A stretch of 64,000 nucleotides of DNA from Calothrix sp. NIES-4105 (GCF_002368415.1 NZ_AP018290.1:8981717-9045716); one strand, 5' to 3'. Counted from the first letter of the stretch, positions 45,014 through 54,920 are shown. Numbers and translations are program-made. Notes: generated by a model from the sequence alone, not told the origin.

Positions 45014-46559
45014 ACTAGAAAGAAAAACCAATTACCCATCACTTAGCCATCCTGCAAAGCCAAATCGAACACCCATTAGCAACAATAATACGCCCGATTC
45101 CAAATCGTCCTCACAGGGTTTCAAAAATATACCCTCTGTAGATTCAACTCCAAAAAATGGCGCCTCGGTGCATTCTAAAGCCGATGCTCATAATGATTTG
45201 GCTTCATTAAATGGTGCTGACTCAATTAATGGTGGTGCCGCATCTTTAAATGCGAAGGCTAGTGTAGACTCTGATAACCGAATTGGATTTTTACCTGTAT
45301 TAAAAAATCCCAACTTTTTAGCACTTTGGGGAGGTCAAGTCTTCTGCCAATTGGCTGATAAAGTTTATTTAGTATTAATGATTGCGATAATCAAAATCCA
45401 TTTTCAATCAGCCGAGCAAAGTATAAGTGGTTGGGTTTCGGCGATAATGATGGCGTTTACTATACCAGCAGTATTATTTGGTTCGGTAGCTGGTGTATTT
45501 GTAGACCGCTGGTCAAAAAAGGCTGTGTTAGTTGCTACCAATATTTTGCGTGGAATGTTTGTTTTTGCCATTCCAATAATGTTATGGCTTACACATGACT
45601 TGCAACCAGTTGGCGCCTTACCTGTAGGGTTTTTAATTATTTTGGCGGTAACTTTCTTCGTTTCTACTCTCACCCAATTTTTTGCACCTGCTGAACAAGC
45701 TGCTATTCCGTTAATTGTTGAGGAAAATAACTTACTTTCGGCAAATTCGCTATATACAGCAACGATGATGGCATCGGTGATTATTGGATTTGCCGTTGGA
45801 GAACCAATGCTCAACTTTGCGGATCGAATTTGGTGTCAGCTAGGATTTTTTGGAACTTTGGGTAAAGAATTTGTGGTCGGTGGAAGCTATGTGATTGCTG
45901 GAATAATTTTATTGCTTATTGGCACTCATGAAAAGCCTCATCCAGATAGCGAGGCGCCGCATGTGCTAGCTGATTTACGCGATGGTTTACGATATCTCAA
46001 AGGAAATCATCCGCTGCGTAGTGCCTTACTACAATTAATAGTCTTATTTTCTGTTTTTGCTGCACTGACTGTTTTAGCTGTAAGGTTAGCAGAAATTATA
46101 CCGAATATGAAAGCTGAACAGTTTGGCTTTTTGCTTGCTTCTGGAGGTGTAGGTATTGCTTTTGGTGCGATGATTATCGGTCAATTCGGTTCGCGCTTGC
46201 AGAATAGTCAGATGAGTTTATTGGGATGTTTTGGTATGGCAGCGTCCCTGATTGGATTGTCAATATTTACAAAACAACTTTATATTGTACTCGCATTAAT
46301 CATGTTACTAGGAGTCTTTGGAGCGTTAATTGGTATACCAATGCAAACCGTGCTTCAAACTCAAACTCCTCCAGAAATGCGAGGCAAAGTCTTTGGTTTA
46401 CAAAACAATGTGATTAATATTGCTCTTTCTTTGCCTTTAGCATTAGCTGGTGTTGCTGAAACATTTTTTGGACTCAAAACTGTATTTTTAGGACTTGCAA
46501 CAATAGTGATTTTGAGCTGTGCTTTGGTTTTATTTAAAAGCAAACCGAGTACAAATTAA
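44997..46559 (+). CDS. MFS transporter
   Basis: 520 residues from ATG 44997 (a second ATG follows directly). A disordered Ser/Asn-rich region of about 95 residues precedes twelve membrane helices, with the MFS motif [20 protein letters not shown] between helices 2 and 3. It resembles MFS permeases of the enterobactin/macrolide-exporter type. The cargo is unknown. It overlaps recO, implying translational coupling in a deoC-recO-MFS operon. Confidence 0.88.
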   Translation: MMQPSELERKTNYPSLSHPAKPNRTPISNNNTPDSKSSSQGFKNIPSVDSTPKNGASVHSKADAHNDLASLNGADSINGGAASLNAKASVDSDNRIGFLPVLKNPNFLALWGGQVFCQLADKVYLVLMIAIIKIHFQSAEQSISGWVSAIMMAFTIPAVLFGSVAGVFVDRWSKKAVLVATNILRGMFVFAIPIMLWLTHDLQPVGALPVGFLIILAVTFFVSTLTQFFAPAEQAAIPLIVEENNLLSANSLYTATMMASVIIGFAVGEPMLNFADRIWCQLGFFGTLGKEFVVGGSYVIAGIILLLIGTHEKPHPDSEAPHVLADLRDGLRYLKGNHPLRSALLQLIVLFSVFAALTVLAVRLAEIIPNMKAEQFGFLLASGGVGIAFGAMIIGQFGSRLQNSQMSLLGCFGMAASLIGLSIFTKQLYIVLALIMLLGVFGALIGIPMQTVLQTQTPPEMRGKVFGLQNNVINIALSLPLALAGVAETFFGLKTVFLGLATIVILSCALVLFKSKPSTN

Positions 46560-46779
46560 TTATCAATCACTTAGTGTTACATCCTCAAGAAATTTTACTT
46601 AGATTGAATGTAATCAATTTATCATAGTTGAACTTGACAAAAATTAATTTTTACTGGTTATTATATATTTCGGCGGAATTTTATGATATTAAAAGTCCAT
46701 AAAGTGTACTTCTTATCGAAGCACAGCAATAAAGGCAGAATTTAATATTTAACCTCCCGAAATTAATAACTAATAAAGA

Positions 46780-47922
46780 ATGCGTATAGCTTGGATTGGA
46801 AAAAAAACACCCTTTTGTGGTAATGTCACCTACAGTCGAGAAATTACAAACGCATTACTCGACCGAGGGCATCAGGTAAGCTTTTTGCATTTTGCCACCG
46901 AATCTCACGCTGACAATTCATGGAATTGTCAAGAGGTTCCCTTACCTTTCATCTATAAATCTCAGGTATATACGATTCCCTCGTTTAAAGCGACTAAACT
47001 ATTAACACAGTCGCTTAAACGTATCAGACCTGATATTGTACATGCCTCGCTAACGCTATCACCTTTAGATTTTGTACTACCAGAAATTTGTGAAGAACTG
47101 AATTTACCGTTAATTGCGACTTTTCACACACCGTTCGCGGGTAAAGGCGCCAAACTGGTATCAGGAACACAGCTTTTAGCGTACCAATTATACGCGCCAT
47201 TTTTATATAACTACGATTCGACAATTATCTTCTCGCAAATACAACGGGAACTATTAGCGCGTTTGGGTGTACCAGAAGATAACATTGCTGTCATCCCAAA
47301 TGGGGTAGATACAATTAAATATTCTCCTGGTGCTTCCAGAATTAAACAAGAATTTCAAGCCGAACGTTTGTTTGTTTATCAAGGACGTATTGCCGCCGAG
47401 AAAAATGTAGAATCTTTATTGCGTGCGTGGAAACAAGCACAAATGGGGTCACAAAGCAAGCTATTGATAGTTGGTGATGGTCCATTAAAGAATTCGCTCG
47501 AACCTTTTTACGGCGCCGAACATAATATAACTTGGCTAGGTTTTGTCGCAGACGAACAGCGACGTATTGAAATATTACGAGGAGCAGATGTATTTATTTT
47601 GCCTTCGTTAGTTGAAGGCTTATCGCTGTCTTTACTCGAAGCAATGGCGTGTGGAATAGCTTGTATAGCTACAGATGTCGGCGCCGATGGAGAAGCATTA
47701 GAAGGAGCAGGTGTAATATTAGATACAAAGAGTGTACGTTCACAACTACGAACATTATTGCCCTTATTCCAAGACCATCCAGAAATGGCAACGATACTTG
47801 GACAAAAAGCAAGAGCGCGCGCTATCGAACGCTACACACTCGATAAAAATGTTTCACAGTTAGAACAACTGTATACTCATGTGCTGAAAAAACCACGTTT
47901 ACAAATATTCCGTGGCGCCTGA
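46780..47922 (+). CDS. GT4-type glycosyltransferase
   Basis: 380 residues, GT-B fold: MRIAWIGKKTPFCGNVTYSR at the N-terminus, TFHTPFAGKGAK, and a C-terminal domain with FVYQGRIAAEKNVESLLRAW and the E-x7-E motif PSLVEGLSLSLLEAMACG. It may be a mannosyl- or glycolipid glycosyltransferase. The last 28 bases plus following sequence are duplicated at 49490 onward. Confidence 0.93.
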   Translation: MRIAWIGKKTPFCGNVTYSREITNALLDRGHQVSFLHFATESHADNSWNCQEVPLPFIYKSQVYTIPSFKATKLLTQSLKRIRPDIVHASLTLSPLDFVLPEICEELNLPLIATFHTPFAGKGAKLVSGTQLLAYQLYAPFLYNYDSTIIFSQIQRELLARLGVPEDNIAVIPNGVDTIKYSPGASRIKQEFQAERLFVYQGRIAAEKNVESLLRAWKQAQMGSQSKLLIVGDGPLKNSLEPFYGAEHNITWLGFVADEQRRIEILRGADVFILPSLVEGLSLSLLEAMACGIACIATDVGADGEALEGAGVILDTKSVRSQLRTLLPLFQDHPEMATILGQKARARAIERYTLDKNVSQLEQLYTHVLKKPRLQIFRGA

Positions 47923-48258
47923 CAAAACTCCCTTTAACCTCTTACCTCTGTGTCCTCTGCGCCTCTGTGGTAAAAAGAAATTATTTTTCTTACCACAGAG
48001 ACACTCAAGGGCGCAGAGAAGATTAAGACTGGCTTTTTACTGGTTGAGTTGGTGGCAACAAATAAATGACTCCAGAAATAACAGTTAGTGCAACACACAG
48101 CCAAAAAGCAGCAAGCGAGAGAACTCTCCAACTTTCTCCGAGCGGTGCAATTAAAAGCGCAATAGCAATAATTTGACTAACCGTTTTGAGCTTACCCCAA
48201 ATATTGGCGCCAGATATAGTAGCCTGATTAACACACCAACCAGCTATCGCCAACTCCC
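47895..48258. repeat. Direct duplication, copy 1 (GT4 tail + hairpin + pgsA tail)
   Basis: About 360 bp matching 49490-49845 with roughly 9 % mismatches in the pgsA part. It carries the last codons of the GT4 gene, an ACCACAGAGAC hairpin repeat (47944-48003) and a 3' fragment of pgsA on the minus strand. Confidence 0.9.
48023..48255 (-). pseudogene. 3' fragment of pgsA (duplicate)
   Basis: Encodes about 76 residues identical to the C-terminal part of PgsA (49608-50138) at all but six positions, including GWxVNQATISGANIWGKLKT. The CDP-alcohol phosphotransferase active site is absent, so it cannot be active. It is a by-product of the flanking duplication. Confidence 0.9.
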
Positions 48259-48314
48259 TGTATGTTATGTTAGTAGCTAAAAAAATAGTTTTTTAGATGA
48301 TGAGTGGGTAAGCA

Positions 48315-48752
48315 ATGTATGAACGTTTTGAAGAAGCTTCTCGTGAAGTGGTTATTTTAGCTCAGGAGGAAGCACGCCGTCTGGGCAAGAGTCGTATTGG
48401 AACTGAATTTATTCTTCTTGCCTTAATTGGTCAGGAAACTGGTCTTGCAAGCAGAATTTTGAAGTCTTTGGGTGCAAATGTTACAGAAGTAAGGTCAAAA
48501 GTTGAACAATTAACTGCCTTTTCACCAGGAACTAGCAATAATGAAATTTTTAGATATTCGCCAACTGCTGAACGTGCTGTAATAGAATCTTCAAAAAAAG
48601 CCTTGCAACTAAAATCTAACTTAATTTGTACTGAACACCTGTTACTAGCTTTAATTGAAGAACAAGAAAGCGTAGCAGTCAAAGTCCTAATGGATTTAGG
48701 AATTAGTCCTGAGCAAGTACGTATAAAAGTCTATGAAACTTTAAACGATTAA
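48315..48752 (+). CDS. Stand-alone Clp N-domain protein
   Basis: 145 residues consisting of the two Clp_N repeats found at the start of ClpC (MYERFEEASREVVILAQEEA, then RIGTEFILLALIGQETGLAS and LICTEHLLLALIEEQESVAV). There is no AAA ATPase domain. Stand-alone Clp_N proteins may act as substrate adaptors or decoys for the ClpC-ClpP protease. It lies in the cassette between the two duplicated segments. Confidence 0.92.
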   Translation: MYERFEEASREVVILAQEEARRLGKSRIGTEFILLALIGQETGLASRILKSLGANVTEVRSKVEQLTAFSPGTSNNEIFRYSPTAERAVIESSKKALQLKSNLICTEHLLLALIEEQESVAVKVLMDLGISPEQVRIKVYETLND

Positions 48753-48865
48753 CTCTACTTGAACGCACCTCACCCAAATAAAAATAAAAGGTGGGGACTG
48801 CGGTAAACATTTCTGTTCAAAGTAGCTATAAAATTTCCCCACCAAGTGTTGGCAAAAGCAATACA

Positions 48866-49450
48866 TCAAGGTTTTTGCGGATTTTCTCCAGGTATGACAC
48901 TGCCGTAGGGTAGTTTTCGTGCGGGTCGCTCTACTAGTGGTCTTGGTAGCGGTTCAGGCATACTAGGTGCTGGGGTTATGGGTTTGTTTGGTATATCTGG
49001 TAAAGTGGCATCATTAAGTACACGCCGGAAATACTCCCCTTGTACTCCTGTGGAAATAAAGCTAGGTATGCCAGCACGCAGGTCAAAAACGTAAGCAATG
49101 TATTTAACTTTGGTACGGGGTTTTAAATCGTCAAATCTACCACTAATCAAGTTGCTGATATCAAAGTCTCCTTTAACTACCACAAGCATTAGTGGCGGTT
49201 CAAGAGCAATAAAGTTAATCTCACCAAGACCAGTAGAAGGTAATTCAGCCGTTGTAATTGAGCGAGTAAAGGCTACAGTTGGCGCCCCACTCAAAATATT
49301 AAATCTGGCTTGAGTGTAGCCAATAGCAGCTTTTCCAACTTCAGATGGCGAAGCATTTACTAATGAACGTGCTTGAAATAAAGATTCAGACCTTCTAGCT
49401 CTCTCAAGACGCTCCTTGTACCGAGGATTATTCGGTTGGTTTTGAGTCAT
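48866..49450 (-). CDS. Hypothetical protein with Pro-rich tail
   Basis: 194 residues, not recognised. A charged N-terminus (RYKERLERARRSESLFQARS) is followed by a globular beta-rich middle (LGEINFIALEPPLMLVVVKG, then FDISNLISGRFDDLKPRTKV) and a proline-rich tail from about residue 155. There is no signal peptide or membrane helix. It converges with the Clp_N gene inside the duplicated-end cassette. Confidence 0.65.
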   Translation of the reverse strand: MTQNQPNNPRYKERLERARRSESLFQARSLVNASPSEVGKAAIGYTQARFNILSGAPTVAFTRSITTAELPSTGLGEINFIALEPPLMLVVVKGDFDISNLISGRFDDLKPRTKVKYIAYVFDLRAGIPSFISTGVQGEYFRRVLNDATLPDIPNKPITPAPSMPEPLPRPLVERPARKLPYGSVIPGENPQKP

Positions 49451-49489
49451 TGCACGCTTTGACCAAAAAAACTAAAGTATAAAACAACT

Positions 49490-49845
49490 ACGTATACAAG
49501 TATTCCGTGGCGCCTGATAAACGCTCTTACCTCTGTGTCTAGAGTGTCTCTGTGGTAAAAAGAAGCTTTTTATTTCACCACAGAGACGCTCAAGGGCGCA
49601 GAGAAAATTAAGACTGGCTTTTTACTGGTTGAGTTGGTGGTAACAAATAAATTACTCCAGAAATAACAGTTAGTGCTACACAAACCCAAAAAGCACCAAG
49701 CGAGGGAATTTTCCAACTTTCTCCAAGCGGCGCAATTAAAAGTGCTATAGCAATAATTTGACTAACCGTTTTGAGCTTGCCCCAAATATTCGCACCAGAT
49801 ATAGTAGCTTGATTAACACGCCATCCAGCTATCGCCAACTCTCTA
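49490..49845. repeat. Direct duplication, copy 2
   Basis: Matches 47895-48258. It contains a truncated GT4 tail (TATTCCGTGGCGCCTGA), the ACCACAGAGAC hairpin repeat (49529-49605) and the 3' part of the intact pgsA. Confidence 0.9.
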
Positions 49846-50138
49846 CCCAAAATTATAAACACCCCCCAAGCAGGTATTTGCCCAAGCTCAATTAACGAAA
49901 GTAACGGTGCCAGTACAAGTAACTTATCAACTAAAGGGTCTAGAAACTTTCCTAAGTCAGTAATTTGATTTAACTTACGCGCGAGATATCCATCCAACCA
50001 GTCAGTCAGCGCGCAGACCAAAAATATTGTCAAACATATCCACCTTGCCTGCGGTGTCGGGTTAAGCAAACCATACAGCAGAAACGGTATACCCAAAAGT
50101 CGAGAGAAAGTAATTAAGTTGGGGATATTCATGAACAA
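49608..50138 (-). CDS. pgsA: CDP-diacylglycerol-glycerol-3-phosphate 3-phosphatidyltransferase
   Basis: 176 residues, four or five membrane helices and the CDP-alcohol phosphotransferase signature D-G-x2-A-R-x8-G-x3-D-x3-D (residues 49-71: DGYLARKLNQITDLGKFLDP, then LVD). It makes phosphatidylglycerolphosphate, the precursor of phosphatidylglycerol, which is essential for photosystems. Start at 50138 or the ATG two codons later (MNIPNLITFSR). Confidence 0.95.
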   Translation of the reverse strand: MFMNIPNLITFSRLLGIPFLLYGLLNPTPQARWICLTIFLVCALTDWLDGYLARKLNQITDLGKFLDPLVDKLLVLAPLLSLIELGQIPAWGVFIILGRELAIAGWRVNQATISGANIWGKLKTVSQIIAIALLIAPLGESWKIPSLGAFWVCVALTVISGVIYLLPPTQPVKSQS

Positions 50139-50170
50139 AGAATATTTACAAAACTTTTACTATTGTCGCT

Positions 50171-50524
50171 CTACTGGTTAGAAAGTTTTAACAAAGCTTT
50201 TGCTTTTGCTATTCTAACCAAATGTTCTAAATATTCATATTGCTTCCACATTTGTTCTTCTTCTAAAGTCAATCCACAATTACAATTTTTTTCAAGTAAT
50301 GCATCTATTTGCACTTGTAATTCCTCAGATGGACGTAAAGCCAAAATCTCTTCCGGGGTAGGAAGTTGTGCCAGAAATTCTAGTATTTGTGTAACACCGC
50401 TCAAACCTGTTTGGGAGGAGGCATTTAGTTCACGCAATCCTAATTCTATTACTTGTGGTAATTTATCACCTACTAAATTTAAGCGTATGGCTAATTCTTC
50501 TGGAATGTTTAAAGTAAATTCCAT
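50171..50524 (-). CDS. Antitoxin-like hypothetical protein, orphan
   Basis: 117 residues: FTLNIPEELAIRLNLVGDKL at the N-terminus, ILALRPSEELQVQIDALLEK in the middle and QYEYLEHLVRIAKAKALLKL at the end. Proteins of this type are common in cyanobacteria and are often encoded just before an HNH endonuclease or another small toxin-like gene. Here pgsA follows, so no partner is adjacent. The function is inferred only from layout in other genomes. Confidence 0.6.
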   Translation of the reverse strand: MEFTLNIPEELAIRLNLVGDKLPQVIELGLRELNASSQTGLSGVTQILEFLAQLPTPEEILALRPSEELQVQIDALLEKNCNCGLTLEEEQMWKQYEYLEHLVRIAKAKALLKLSNQ

Positions 50525-50678
50525 AATGAGCTAAAGGGCATTATAAACTACTATAGCAATTCACGTATTCTTGTTCTTTATGCAAAACCAGGAGCAGTAT
50601 ATAGTATATATGTATAAAGTCTCGAAAAATCTCTTGAACTAGAACTAGGCTTTCCCTCCCAATTTTGGCTTGATATAA

Positions 50679-52271
50679 ATGACACCCAACGCCATAACTG
50701 CTTTCCGACTTGGTAACTTCAAAGCATTTGGTGATATTCAACGTATACCACTTCGACCCCTAACGTTGATTTATGGCGCCAATAGTGCAGGTAAATCAAG
50801 TATTATTCATAGTTTGTTACTGGCACGCCACGGCTTTGACACTGGTGAGTTGGATGTTTACCGTACCAAAATAGGTGGTGAAGCTGTTGATTTGGGTGGT
50901 TTTGGGCAATATGTGTATCAACGTAAACGTAATAATGTGGTTGAGTGGGCTGTTGAATTAGACCCGAAACAGCTACAGTTAGGGCGCCTAAGCAAATTGT
51001 TAGAGTCAGTACAAAATTTGACAGTAGGAATTACTATAGGGTTAGGCTTTAGTGGCTTTGCGAGCGAAGTTGATGGAAATAATCAAGTGCGGGTGGAATC
51101 TTTCTCACTAGAAGCAGATGGACAAAAATTGCTGAATATGAGTTTTTGCGATGACCACAAGCTGCGATTGAATAGTCTTGACTATACACATCCTCTAATT
51201 AAACAGGTAATTCCTGAATCTCAACCTTTAATTGAGGCAGTAATTAATGAATTGGCGCCAACAATTACCACTCAAGTTTTTCGTTTATTTCCAGAAAGTA
51301 TCCAGGTAAATGGCAAGCAGCTAGGAACTTATGAGGAAGACGACAAGCAAGAGCTAGTCCAAATTGGCTTTTGGTTGCTGCGTCTGTTACAAGACTTAAT
51401 TAGCCCAATCACTGAAAGCGTAGAGCGTGAAATACAACGTTTGCGCTATTTGGGTTCGTTTCGCTCGTTTCCACCACGATATTTTGGTTTGCTCCCGTCA
51501 CAGGATACTAGTTGGGATAATGGTGGTGTTGATGCTTGGAATACACTTTTGATTAACCACCAGGTGCGGCAAAAAGTAAATGCTTGGTTAGGGGATGCAA
51601 AAAAAATGAAAACCTCTTACCAATTACTTGTCCAAGATTTGATAGGTAGTGATGGAATAAATGCAGAACATGGAAAACTTATAAATAAAAGCTTGAATGA
51701 AAATTTGTTATCAGAAATCCAAAAGATGGTTTCAAACCTAACCGATACTGACACGCTTATAGATACTTGGACTCATAGCATCGTAGAAAATAGCAGCGAA
51801 CGTTTACCAAATTTAGTATTGATGGACACTCGTAATCAAACTTATGTTAGTCATCGCGATGTTGGTATTGGTGTTCGTCAAGTTATCCCCATTCTCGTTT
51901 ATGCATACGGTTCTTCAAATGCTTTAGTAGCAATAGAACAGCCAGAAACTAATTTACATCCAAAGCTACAGGCAGAATTAGGAGATGTTTTTATTGAATC
52001 TGCCCTTGGTGAAAATAAAAATAATTTTATTATAGAAACTCATAGTGAAAATCTGCTGCTACGAATAATGCGGCGAATGCGACAAACCTTTAATAATGAA
52101 TTACCAGAAGGTCTTTTGCCAGTCACACCTGAAGATGTTTCTGTACTTTATATAGAACCTATTGGTAATCAAAGTGTAGTCAGAGAAATGCCTTTGAACG
52201 AATGCGGTGAACTTGTAGAAGCATGGCCTGGTGGATTTTTTGAAGAAGGACTTGAGGAGGTATTTTCATAG
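50679..52271 (+). CDS. OLD-like AAA ATPase (DUF3696 type)
   Basis: 530 residues: ABC/SMC-type ATPase with Walker A GANSAGKSS (33-41), a helical insertion (about 90-350) and Walker B/D-loop ALVAIEQPETNLHPKLQAEL (about 420), followed by ETHSENLLLRIMRR (about 445) as in DUF3696 proteins. No TOPRIM nuclease domain is present, so catalysis would come from a partner. The gene is followed within 10 bases by a broken PLD-like gene, probably its former effector. Such pairs resemble nucleic-acid-targeting defence modules; this role is inference. Confidence 0.85.
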   Translation: MTPNAITAFRLGNFKAFGDIQRIPLRPLTLIYGANSAGKSSIIHSLLLARHGFDTGELDVYRTKIGGEAVDLGGFGQYVYQRKRNNVVEWAVELDPKQLQLGRLSKLLESVQNLTVGITIGLGFSGFASEVDGNNQVRVESFSLEADGQKLLNMSFCDDHKLRLNSLDYTHPLIKQVIPESQPLIEAVINELAPTITTQVFRLFPESIQVNGKQLGTYEEDDKQELVQIGFWLLRLLQDLISPITESVEREIQRLRYLGSFRSFPPRYFGLLPSQDTSWDNGGVDAWNTLLINHQVRQKVNAWLGDAKKMKTSYQLLVQDLIGSDGINAEHGKLINKSLNENLLSEIQKMVSNLTDTDTLIDTWTHSIVENSSERLPNLVLMDTRNQTYVSHRDVGIGVRQVIPILVYAYGSSNALVAIEQPETNLHPKLQAELGDVFIESALGENKNNFIIETHSENLLLRIMRRMRQTFNNELPEGLLPVTPEDVSVLYIEPIGNQSVVREMPLNECGELVEAWPGGFFEEGLEEVFS

Positions 52272-52277
52272 ACATGC

Positions 52278-53353
52278 TTGCCTCATTTTGCACTTTCAAC
52301 GTGTATTTTTGATATTGACTCTTATAATGGCGATGATAGATCAAGTCGTAATAGATTATGTGACTCTTCCTTAAAAAATATTAGAGACATTTTAATAGAA
52401 GAAGAAGCATTAGTACGTAATTTACATAATGGTAATTGGAGTAAATATGTATTAAGTCTTAGTTCAAAGCATCCAAACACAAAATATATAGCATTCCTAT
52501 ATGAGTTGTGAAAAATTAAATTACTGTAATGAACCACGCTCGTCACAAAGGACACAAAGGAAGAAAAAGAAGATGAATGTTTAAAATTTCATAAATGATT
52601 TAGGATTGCTATATATTGCGTATTCTGAATTTACGTTCTGTAAAATCTATCAAAACTATAGAGCCATCTAAGCACTTAGAATGGTGTTAGGAAGCATTAG
52701 AATCTCATAAACGAGAACCATTGAATGGAATTATTGCATCTCAAAGTGTGGCTGCAAATTTTTTGAATGAGAAGATAATTTCTTCAATAGAAGACCTTTC
52801 CATCGTTGGATGGTTAAAAAGTCGTAGTAGCTCCGTTCGTCTTTCTAGAACCATGAGCGACTATCTTGATAATCTACGCTTGATTTTAAGTAATGCTAAT
52901 TCAATTAAGTTTATTGACCCCTATCTTGACCCAACTGGAACAAATTACAGAGAATTTTACCAATTCATTAGCGCAATTCACAGGACTAGCGGCGCCGCTC
53001 CTCGAATTGAAGTTCATAGAAAATATTCAGGTTCTCCATCTGACCCACTATTGACCAAAGATGATTGGATAAATAGATTTAAGAAGCTTTCTGCCACTTT
53101 AACAACGGCTAAACTTAAAATTGAAGTTTTTGTTTGGGATGATTTTCACGACCCTTATCTTATCAGCAACCTTATTGGCATTAATCTTAATAATGGTTTT
53201 GATATCAGTACAGCTAACGATATTACCACATGGAATAAATTAAGTCGTCAAGTCAGAGAAGATATTAATAAGGAGTTTACCCCTGACTCATTAAGTAAAA
53301 AATCGTTAGTTGGAGAACGTAAGTTAATATACAGGTTCACTATTCCAGAATAA
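52278..53353 (+). pseudogene. Broken PLD-like partner of the AAA ATPase
   Basis: Two coding pieces of one protein in different frames. 52278-52511 reads FDIDSYNGDDRSSRNRLCDS, then IRDILIEEEALVRNL and WSKYVLSLSSKHPNTKYI. From about 52610 to 53353 a second frame reads TIEPSKHLEWC, then TAG (52688-52690), then EALESHKREPLNGIIASQSV and onward to the end. The second piece contains KFIDPYLDPTGTNYREFY and VFVWDDFHDPYLISNLIGIN, which resemble the degenerate HKD motif of phospholipase-D-like nucleases (His present, the following basic residue replaced by Pro). A CACAAAGGACACAAAGG repeat fragment (52547-52563) lies at the break. The frameshift, insertion and nonsense codon show inactivation. Confidence 0.65.
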
Positions 53354-53396
53354 CAGTTATTTTATATACTGTTAACTTCTGAAATTAAAAATAATT

Positions 53397-54815
53397 ATGT
53401 CGCAAACACAAGATTCTCAATTCCGTATCGAACGCGATTCGATGGGAGAAAAGCAGATACCTGGTAATGTATACTACGGTATTCAAACGCTACGCGCGCT
53501 CGAAAACTTCCCTATCAGCGGTATTAAGCCTTTACCTACTTACGTTGATGCGTGTATCTATATCAAAAAAGCTACAGCGATAGTAAATGGTGAACTTGGT
53601 TGTATTTCTCTTGAAATTAGTAAAGCTATTGTTCAAGCTGCTGATGAAGTACTCACTGGCAAACTTCGTGACCAATTTGTAGTTGATGTGTACCAAGCAG
53701 GCGCCGGCACGTCGCATCATATGAATGTTAACGAAGTTCTGGCAAACCGCGCGTTAGAAATTCTTGGTGACGAGAAAGGTAACTATAAACGAGTTAATCC
53801 TAACGACGATGTAAATTATGGTCAGTCTACCAATGATGTAATTCCCACTGCAATTAGAATTGGTGCGTTATTGGCATTAATGAAGACGCTGCACCCAGCT
53901 TTGGAAAATACGGTTGAAGCAATGAACGCGAAAGCTCTGGAATTTCAAAATGTTATAAAGTCAGGTCGCACTCACCTTCAAGATGCTGTTCCTGTACGGT
54001 TGGGTGATAATTTTGGCGCATGGGCACATATTTTAAGCGAACATCAAAACCGTATTTATACAGCTTCGAGTGATTTAATGGTGCTGGGGTTAGGGGGTAG
54101 TGCTGCTGGTACGGGGTTAAACACTCATCCCAAATATCGCGCGCGTGTGGTAGAAATACTTTCACAGCTTATTGATTGTCCTTTACAACCAGCATCACAT
54201 CTGATGGCGGCAATGCAAAGTATGGCGCCTTTTGTTAATGTATCCGGCGCCCTTCGTAACTTGGCTCAAGATTTAGCTAAAATATCCCATGACTTACGGT
54301 TGATGGACTCAGGCCCAAAAACTGGGTTCAAAGAAATTCAACTTCCACCAGTTCAACCCGGTTCTTCAATAATGCCAGGTAAATATAATCCTGTTATGGC
54401 AGAAATGACTAGTATGGTTTGCTTCCAAGTTATGGGTTACGATAACGCCATTACATTTGCCGCTGCTTCTGGACAACTCGAACTTAATGTCATGATGCCG
54501 CTAATTGCTTACGATTTAATCCATAGTATCGAAATTCTTGGTAACACCATAGGCGCCCTAACAGACAAATGTATCAAAGGCATCACAGCCAATACAGAAA
54601 GATGCTTACAATACGCAGAAGGTAGTTTAGCTTTAGTAACAGCATTAAATACTCATATCGGCTATCTCAACGCTGCCGCAGTTGCCAAGGAATCACTCGA
54701 AACAGGAAAATCACTTCGACAAATTGTGTTAGAAAAGGAACTAATGACCGAAGCTCAACTTACCGAAGTTCTCAACCTCGAACAAATGAGCGCAATTGTA
54801 CCACTAAGTACATGA
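53397..54815 (+). CDS. aspA: Aspartate ammonia-lyase
   Basis: 472 residues with fumarase/aspartase motifs: GTSHHMNVNEVLANRALEIL, NYGQSTNDVIPTA, SGRTHLQDAVPV and the signature GSSIMPGKYNPV (about 320). It converts aspartate to fumarate and ammonia in the cytosol. GKYN rather than GKVN in the loop is a small variation. It is monocistronic, followed by a repeat element. Confidence 0.92.
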   Translation: MSQTQDSQFRIERDSMGEKQIPGNVYYGIQTLRALENFPISGIKPLPTYVDACIYIKKATAIVNGELGCISLEISKAIVQAADEVLTGKLRDQFVVDVYQAGAGTSHHMNVNEVLANRALEILGDEKGNYKRVNPNDDVNYGQSTNDVIPTAIRIGALLALMKTLHPALENTVEAMNAKALEFQNVIKSGRTHLQDAVPVRLGDNFGAWAHILSEHQNRIYTASSDLMVLGLGGSAAGTGLNTHPKYRARVVEILSQLIDCPLQPASHLMAAMQSMAPFVNVSGALRNLAQDLAKISHDLRLMDSGPKTGFKEIQLPPVQPGSSIMPGKYNPVMAEMTSMVCFQVMGYDNAITFAAASGQLELNVMMPLIAYDLIHSIEILGNTIGALTDKCIKGITANTERCLQYAEGSLALVTALNTHIGYLNAAAVAKESLETGKSLRQIVLEKELMTEAQLTEVLNLEQMSAIVPLST

Positions 54816-54827
54816 TAGATATCGTAA

Positions 54828-54886
54828 AGGCGGGTTAACGAAAAATATAGATTCAACATTAAAAAACCTGTAAACCCGCCCCCATT
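54828..54886. repeat. GGGCGGGTTTACC element, diverged copy
   Basis: Arms GGCGGGTTAAC and GTAAACCCGCCC flank an AT-rich centre; a further AAACCCGCCC lies at 54896. It is between aspA and the DUF362 gene. Confidence 0.75.
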
Positions 54887-54920
54887 TTAGGATATAAACC
54901 CGCCCTCCCCCAACAAAAAC

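Noticed and set aside
52278-52511. 77-residue protein as an independent gene
   Set aside because: Starts at a TTG with no suitably spaced ribosome site, and continues the logic of the downstream fragment; better read as the 5' part of a broken gene.
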